Positions 29,698 through 33,464 of a stretch of 33,464 nt of DNA are shown in pieces (positions within the stretch are counted from its first letter, which is position 1; each line of letters opens with the position of its first letter). The notes below the pieces were generated by a model. The model was not told the DNA's origin. It did no database searches and worked only from the letters and a program-made list of their open reading frames with translations. The translations under genes were made by a program, and so were the position numbers. The stretch is from positions 1 through 33,464 of the forward strand of contig JADGPN010000015.1 of the NCBI GenBank assembly GCA_017882465.1, written 5' to 3'. The DNA is from Solirubrobacteraceae bacterium (GTDB lineage: Bacteria > Actinomycetota > Thermoleophilia > Solirubrobacterales > Solirubrobacteraceae).

Positions 29698-30103
29698 CCT
29701 GGGTCAGGCGCAGGTGGTTTCCCGACGGGTCGCGGAAGCCGGAGTCGATGCCGTACGGGCGCTCCTCGGGCGGCTCGACGAACTCGACGCCCCGCGCCCG
29801 GAGCTCCTCGTACGCGGCCCGGCAGTCCTCGGTGGTGAGAAAGACCGTGCCGGCGAAGCCCTTCGCCATCAGGCCCCGCACCTGCTCGGCGGTGTCGGCA
29901 TCCATCACCGGCGGCCCCGGGATCGGCATCAGCACGATGGCGATGTCCGGCTGGCCGGCGGGCCCCACGGTGAGCCAGCGGAAGTCGCCCATCTCGGCCA
30001 GGGTCACGTCGGCGCGCACCTCCATCCCTAGCTTCTGGGTGTAGAACGCCAGCGCCTCGTCCTGGTCGTGCACCCACAGCTGGGTGCTGGCCATCCTGAT
30101 CAT
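29672..30103 (-). CDS. VOC (glyoxalase/bleomycin-resistance fold) protein
   Basis: The 143-residue protein has the paired beta-alpha-beta-beta-beta modules of the vicinal oxygen chelate fold: QLWVHDQDEALAFYTQKLGMEVRAD opens the first and VFLTTEDCRAAYEELRARGVEF the second. FRDPSGNHLRLTQ is the usual C-terminal strand with a metal-site candidate. Members are glyoxalases, dioxygenases or resistance proteins; the substrate is unknown. ATG 30103 overlaps the AraC stop as ATGA, so the two are translationally coupled and the regulator probably controls this gene. The 3' end overlaps the acyl-CoA synthetase gene antisense. Confidence 0.88.
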   Translation of the reverse strand: MIRMASTQLWVHDQDEALAFYTQKLGMEVRADVTLAEMGDFRWLTVGPAGQPDIAIVLMPIPGPPVMDADTAEQVRGLMAKGFAGTVFLTTEDCRAAYEELRARGVEFVEPPEERPYGIDSGFRDPSGNHLRLTQVRELASLQ

Positions 30104-30576
30104 CGTTGCCTCCTCGGTGGACTGGACTTCTCGGCGGCCACACTAGTCCCGCTTCCGATCTCTGGCTTCTCGAAACGTGCTGCGTTGGGGCGGCCGTACG
30201 CGCGTACGACGCAGGCGGGGACCAGGGCATGGCTGGTAGCGGGCGGAAAGCGGTCACGGTAGGCCGTGGGCGACATGCCATAGGTGTTTGTAAAGCTGGT
30301 CGTGAACGAGCCCAGGCTCTGCAGCCCGACAGACAGGCAGACGTCGGTGACCGAGCGGTCGGTGGTGCGCAGCAGCGCGGCGGCGCGCTCCAGACGCCGA
30401 GTGAGCAGATAGACATGGGGAGGCTCGCCGAATGCGCGGCGGAACTCGCGGCTGAAATGGGCGCGCGAGAGCCCGGCGGCGCGGGCCAGGTCATCCACGT
30501 TCAGCGGATCCGCATAGCGCGCGTCCACCAGGTCTCTTGCGCGCAGCAGGTGGCGAGCCGGCGGAACGAAGGCCAT
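30100..30576 (-). CDS. AraC family transcriptional regulator
   Basis: From ATG 30576 (158 residues) the protein is essentially a free-standing AraC-type DNA-binding domain. The first HTH is NVDDLARAAGLSRAHFSREFRRAFG and the second is SVTDVCLSVGLQSLGSFTTSFTNTYGMSPTAYR. A basic C-terminal tail of about 45 residues follows. There is no N-terminal ligand-binding domain. A longer frame to 30633 adds an Arg-rich lead that is less typical. It overlaps the VOC gene by four bases and is divergent from the small coiled-coil gene 142 bases away, so it may act on either. Confidence 0.9.
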   Translation of the reverse strand: MAFVPPARHLLRARDLVDARYADPLNVDDLARAAGLSRAHFSREFRRAFGEPPHVYLLTRRLERAAALLRTTDRSVTDVCLSVGLQSLGSFTTSFTNTYGMSPTAYRDRFPPATSHALVPACVVRAYGRPNAARFEKPEIGSGTSVAAEKSSPPRRQR

Positions 30577-30718
30577 GGCGCCAGTATTGCGTCGGCGATG
30601 GCGAGCGACAAATGCGCGACTCCGGGCGCTCATCGGGCCCTACTGTGGGTGGTAGGGTCGGCGTTGATCGTGCGCCGGCGCTGGGGCTGGTGCAAAGCAA
30701 CGAAATGGAGAGAGAGCG

Positions 30719-30952
30719 ATGACCACGCCGAGCGACCGAGAGGCCCTCCAGATCGCTCTCCGACAGGCCCGAGAGGGGATGGAGAGCACCGCCCATCAGC
30801 TTTCCGCACAGGCCGAGAGCCTGGCGCTGGAGGCGCGGGAGGCCGAGGATCGGATCGAGGCCGACCCCTACGCCCTGCATGCGCTGGTGGACCAGCTCGA
30901 GCAAGAGCTCCGCGCGCTCAACGAGGCGCAGCAGAAGCTGACCGCCGTCTAG
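30719..30952 (+). CDS. small helical coiled-coil hypothetical protein
   Basis: This 77-residue protein is strongly acidic and almost entirely helical, with heptad-like spacing of Leu and Ala (REALQIALRQAREGMESTAH, then LVDQLEQELRALNEAQQKL). No domain is recognised. ATG 30719 has GGAGAG upstream. Its end converges on the fatty-acid synthase gene, and a nested hairpin fills the gap. It could be a scaffold or phasin-like helper, but nothing in the sequence shows this. Confidence 0.7.
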   Translation: MTTPSDREALQIALRQAREGMESTAHQLSAQAESLALEAREAEDRIEADPYALHALVDQLEQELRALNEAQQKLTAV

Positions 30953-30972
30953 CGCTCCGTCAGGTCGATGAT

Positions 30973-31017
30973 CGCGAACCACTCCAGTCCGGACTGGTGC
31001 CCGCGGTGTGGTTCGCG
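30973..31017. terminator. nested bidirectional hairpin between convergent genes
   Basis: CGCGAACCAC (30973-30982) pairs perfectly with GTGGTTCGCG (31008-31017). The loop holds the 14-bp perfect palindrome CCAGTCCGGACTGG (30984-30997), which can form its own stem. It lies between the stops of two convergent genes and can fold on either strand. Confidence 0.65.
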
Positions 31018-31061
31018 CCGAGAGATGCGTTCATTCGATCGATGGGTGGGCTGATTCGTGT

Positions 31062-32267
31062 CTAGCCATTGCGCTCCGCCCGCACCTGGTAGACCGACGT
31101 GAAGCCGGTCTCGAATCCGATCCGGGCCGCTCTGAGGTAGAGGCGCCACACGCGCAGCCGCTGTGGGCCGACCAGAGCTCGCGCCTCGTCGAGGTGCGCA
31201 TCCAGACGCTGGGCCCAATGGGTCAGCGTGCGGGCGTAGTCGAGCTGGAAATCCTCCACGTGCCGGGTGACGAAGCCGGCTCGCTCGAGCGCCCCCAGCA
31301 CCACGGAGGGCTGAAGCGGCGCGGCGTCCGGCCATACGTACCGCTCGGAGAAGTCGCCGGCCTCGGTGTCGGTGTGGGAGAGGTAGGCGATCCCATGGTT
31401 GAGCAGCCGCCCACCGGGGGTGAGCAGCCGAGCCAGGGTCCGCGCATAGGCGTCGATCTGGTTCTCGCCGACGTGCTCGACCATCCCGATCGAGGCGATT
31501 GCGTCGAACTGCTGGTCGGGGAGCTCGCGGTAGTCCATGACGCGAAACTCGACTCGTTCCCCCACCCCGGCCGCCTCGGCGCGCTCGCGGGCCAGCCTGG
31601 CCTGCGGCTCCGACAGGGTGATCCCGAGCACGTTCACCCCGTGCCGGGTGGCCGCGTGAATCGCGAACGAGCCCCAGCCGCAGCCGACGTCGAGGACGCG
31701 ATCACCAGGCGTCAGCGCCAGCTTCGCGCAGACGAGATCGAGCTTCGCCTCCTGAGCCTCGTCGAGCGTCTCGGCGCCGGTCGAGAAGAACGCGCACGAG
31801 TAGGTCATGGAGCGGTCGAGGAACAGCGCGAAGAACTCGTTCGCCACGTCGTAGTGATGGCGCACGGCGCGGGCATCCCGCCCCGGCGTGTGCGGCCGAC
31901 CGCGCAGGATCAGCTCGGTGCTGGGCCGTCGCGGCGGCCGAACCAGACCGGCCGCGCGCACCCCGGCGGCGATCAGTCGCAGGCGCATGCCGAGGCCGAT
32001 CTCGGGTTCTGGCCATTCGTCCACCAGTTGCATCACCGCGTCGAGGTCGTCGACGTCGAGCAGGCCGGTCACATACGCGCGGCCGAGTCCGAGCTCACCC
32101 GGCGCTCGCAGCACGTGGGCGATTGCCCGTGGCGAGCGGACCAGGAAGGTAGGTCCGGTTCCGGTGCTCGAAGGCACCGTGGTCCCGTCCCAGAACGAGA
32201 CCTGAAACGGGCGGTCGGGGATCGCCTCGGCGATCGAGGCCCGCAGCAAAGCGGTGTTCGAGAGCAC
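31062..32267 (-). CDS. cyclopropane-fatty-acyl-phospholipid synthase family methyltransferase
   Basis: From GTG 32267 (401 residues) the protein has the N-terminal lipid-binding part of the family and a SAM-dependent methyltransferase core: HHYDVANEFFALFLDRSMTYSCAFF, VLDVGCGWGSFAIHAA (SAM loop), GITLSEPQ and SIGMVEHVGE. The C-terminal block FQLDYARTLTHWAQRLD is typical of CFA synthases. It transfers a methylene group from SAM to unsaturated acyl chains of phospholipids, or acts as a related mycolate-type methyltransferase. GTG 32267 is preferred because TAGGGT lies six bases upstream; GTG 32273 directly abuts that box. It is convergent with the small coiled-coil gene. Confidence 0.93.
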   Translation of the reverse strand: MLSNTALLRASIAEAIPDRPFQVSFWDGTTVPSSTGTGPTFLVRSPRAIAHVLRAPGELGLGRAYVTGLLDVDDLDAVMQLVDEWPEPEIGLGMRLRLIAAGVRAAGLVRPPRRPSTELILRGRPHTPGRDARAVRHHYDVANEFFALFLDRSMTYSCAFFSTGAETLDEAQEAKLDLVCAKLALTPGDRVLDVGCGWGSFAIHAATRHGVNVLGITLSEPQARLARERAEAAGVGERVEFRVMDYRELPDQQFDAIASIGMVEHVGENQIDAYARTLARLLTPGGRLLNHGIAYLSHTDTEAGDFSERYVWPDAAPLQPSVVLGALERAGFVTRHVEDFQLDYARTLTHWAQRLDAHLDEARALVGPQRLRVWRLYLRAARIGFETGFTSVYQVRAERNG

Positions 32268-32273
32268 TTCCAC

Positions 32274-32279
32274 ACCCTA
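32274..32279 (-). promoter_or_regulatory. -10 box TAGGGT of the cyclopropane synthase gene
   Basis: On the minus strand TAGGGT is followed by six bases and GTG 32267. The first in-frame GTG (32273) touches the box and would lie upstream of the expected transcript start, which argues for the second GTG. Confidence 0.45.
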
Positions 32280-32321
32280 CGCCACTGCCGAGTCGCGTCC
32301 TAGTACGCGAGCTCGCGGTGA

Positions 32322-32447
32322 AACCTGCTCGGTTTTGCCGGCGTCCTGCTGGTGGCCCTGGCCGCCCTGACGCCGGGCATGATCGGCCGGGCGGCGCGAC
32401 GGGAACGAGCACGCACCGAGGTCACCTACCAGGGAGCCGGCTCGTGA
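32322..32447 (+). pseudogene. C-terminal remnant of a membrane protein
   Basis: After a TGA at 32319-32321 a 41-codon frame reads LLGFAGVLLVALAALTPGMIG and a basic tail ending VTYQGAGS before TGA. This is a membrane helix followed by a positive-inside tail. There is no good start codon before the helix (the first GTG is inside it), so it looks like the tail of a lost gene. Confidence 0.25.
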
Positions 32448-32460
32448 GCGATCGGGTCGC

Positions 32461-33078
32461 TCACGGCGCGAGGCGCTGCACGACCCAGCGAGCGTCGTCA
32501 TCGCGCCGGTAGCGCAGGCGGTCGTGAAAGCGCCCCGGGCGCCGCTGCCAGAACTCGAAGCTGTCAGGCCGCACCCGGAAACCGCCCCAGGCCTCCGGCA
32601 GCGGAAGCTCGGAGCCTTCGTACCGCGCCGCGATCTCGACCATCCGCCGCTCGAGCACCTCCCGACTCCCAATGACCTGGCTCTGGGGGGAGGCCAGGGC
32701 GCTGAGCTGACTCTCGCGCGGGCGGGTGCGCACGTACTCGGCGGTCTCCTCGAGGGTGGTGCGCTCGGCCGCCCCCTTGATTCTGACCTGGCGCCCCAGC
32801 AGCTCCCAGTAGAACAGGAGCGCCGCGCGCGGGTTCGCCTCGAGCTCCCGAGCCTTGCGGCTCTCGTAGTTCGTATAGAAGACGAATCCCCGCTCGTCGA
32901 AGTGCTTCATCAGCACCATCCGCACCGACGGTTGCGCGTCGATCGACGCCGTGGCCACGGCCATCGCCTCGGGCGCCGGTACCCTGGCCGCCGTTGCGTC
33001 CCCAAACCAGGCGGCAAACTGGCGCACCGGATCGGGATCGACCTCCTGCTTGTGCAGCGCGGATGCGAACTCGGACAC
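32461..33078 (-). CDS. pdxH: pyridoxamine 5'-phosphate oxidase
   Basis: From GTG 33078 (205 residues) the enzyme matches PdxH. DPDPVRQFAAWF opens it, and RMVLMKHFDERGFVFYTNYESRKARELEANPRAALLFYW follows (FMN and PLP contacts). RVQ/GRQVRIKGAAERT and the signature WGGFRVRPDSFEFWQRRPGRFHDRLRYRR come later, with WVVQRLAP at the end. It oxidises pyridoxine or pyridoxamine phosphate to PLP with FMN and O2. The start is decided by CATAAT seven bases upstream and by the usual short lead before DPDP; ATG 33165 would add 29 Gly/Pro-rich residues. It is divergent from the right-edge gene. Confidence 0.95.
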   Translation of the reverse strand: MSEFASALHKQEVDPDPVRQFAAWFGDATAARVPAPEAMAVATASIDAQPSVRMVLMKHFDERGFVFYTNYESRKARELEANPRAALLFYWELLGRQVRIKGAAERTTLEETAEYVRTRPRESQLSALASPQSQVIGSREVLERRMVEIAARYEGSELPLPEAWGGFRVRPDSFEFWQRRPGRFHDRLRYRRDDDARWVVQRLAP

Positions 33079-33085
33079 CGGGGTG

Positions 33086-33091
33086 ATTATG
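33086..33091 (-). promoter_or_regulatory. -10 box CATAAT of pdxH
   Basis: On the minus strand CATAAT (five of six matches to TATAAT) is followed by seven bases and GTG 33078. There is no Shine-Dalgarno sequence. Confidence 0.45.
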
Positions 33092-33165
33092 ACGGGGTCG
33101 GCGGGCGCACATCCGGCCCCTGGGCGCACATCCATCCCCCGGAATTCTGATGCACCTGCAAGCAA

Positions 33166-33204
33166 TTGTTTGCCAATTAGCCAACAAACGGCTAATCTGT
33201 TAGC
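33166..33204 (+). promoter_or_regulatory. promoter with embedded inverted repeat upstream of the right-edge gene
   Basis: TTGCCA (33170-33175) and TAATCT (33193-33198) are separated by 17 bp, a near-consensus housekeeping promoter. The perfect inverted repeat ATTAGCC-N7-GGCTAAT (33176-33196) fills the spacer and enters the -10 box; GCTAA-N4-TTAGC (33191-33204) is a second one. This short stretch is much richer in A and T than the rest of the window. Confidence 0.6.
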
Positions 33205-33230
33205 ACCTGAAGTCTCACGAGGGAGCTGGA

Positions 33231-33464
33231 ATGGCGACTGCCCGCAGGACCACCAACAAGGACCTCCATCTGGCCGCTGAGCAGGTGCGCCAGCTGAACG
33301 GCCGTCTGGTCAAGGCCGGCAGGCGCGCCGGCACGCTCTATCTCGACAGCTACGACAAGCTGGTCGGAAACGTGACCAGCCTGCAGCAGAAGCTGGCCGA
33401 TCAGTCGCGGAACGAGGCGGTCCGGGCCGCGGTGACACTCGAGGTCGACGTGACGCGAAGGCTC
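33231..33464 (+). CDS. helical hypothetical protein, 3' end beyond window
   Basis: ATG 33231 opens a frame of 78 codons that continues past the right edge. GGGAG lies upstream (33221-33225). The visible part is basic at the start and then helical, with alternating charged and hydrophobic residues (DLHLAAEQVRQLNGRLVKAG, later LYLDSYDKLVGNVTSLQQKL). It resembles phasin or heparin-binding-type coiled-coil proteins of actinobacteria, but the family cannot be settled from the visible part. A strong promoter with an operator-like repeat suggests regulated, possibly high expression. It is divergent from pdxH. Confidence 0.7.
   Translation, partial: MATARRTTNKDLHLAAEQVRQLNGRLVKAGRRAGTLYLDSYDKLVGNVTSLQQKLADQSRNEAVRAAVTLEVDVTRRL

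Noticed and set aside
31008-32303. 431-residue plus-strand open frame
   Set aside because: It is antisense to the cyclopropane synthase gene, which has a clear SAM-binding core.

Overview
The window is GC-rich throughout, with dense genes on both strands and many GTG starts. Gene content points to a high-GC actinobacterium. The SCP2-hydrolase fusion, DUF7144 protein, PASTA kinase, HipA/DUF3037 pair, WS/DGAT acyltransferase and P450-type ferredoxin fit class Thermoleophilia (Solirubrobacterales-like) best, but that placement is inferred from gene content alone. No rRNA, tRNA, CRISPR array, transposase or phage gene was seen.

Layout. 1-3943: a left-truncated SCP2-alpha/beta hydrolase, a DUF7144 membrane protein, a SnoaL-like protein, a small KANL3/Tex30-like hydrolase and an aldo/keto reductase. 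3956-6469: a SHOCT/PLDc_N membrane protein and a PASTA Ser/Thr kinase. 6558-7993: a collapsed DUF2252 remnant, then a HipA-type kinase overlapping a DUF3037 gene. 7959-9656: an exported GH79-type glycosidase. 10084-12158: a divergent MarR/MFS efflux pair around a palindromic operator. 12182-13139: OsmC and beta-carbonic anhydrase. 13457-15896: cytochrome bd oxidase (cydAB), followed by a universal stress protein. 17167-21080: a compact five-gene cluster encoding a small exported protein, a bis-heme ferric-reductase-like membrane protein, a NuoF-like flavo-iron-sulfur protein, a P450-type ferredoxin and an NAGPA-domain lipoprotein. 21196-24969: an acyl-CoA dehydrogenase, an anSME-like radical SAM protein, an ArsR remnant and a ROK kinase. 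24984-26692: a two-TM protein and an SPFH protein. 26848-29697: a split or frameshifted WS/DGAT acyltransferase and an acyl-CoA synthetase. 29672-33464: an AraC-VOC operon, a small coiled-coil protein, a cyclopropane-fatty-acid synthase, pdxH, and a right-truncated coiled-coil gene behind a well-formed promoter.

Two themes recur. First, a -10-like box (TAnnnT or CATAAT) lies 6-8 nt before the best start codon of nine genes that mostly lack a Shine-Dalgarno sequence, suggesting widespread leaderless transcription. This box also decides several starts. Second, gene decay is common: DUF2252, ArsR, a GGDEF-sensor-like fragment and the WS/DGAT gene are all truncated, collapsed or split.

The best candidate for an undescribed system is the heme/NuoF-like/ferredoxin/lipoprotein cluster at 17167-21080. 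It looks like a transmembrane electron-transfer module with its own possible response-regulator site. The HipA-DUF3037 pair is second.
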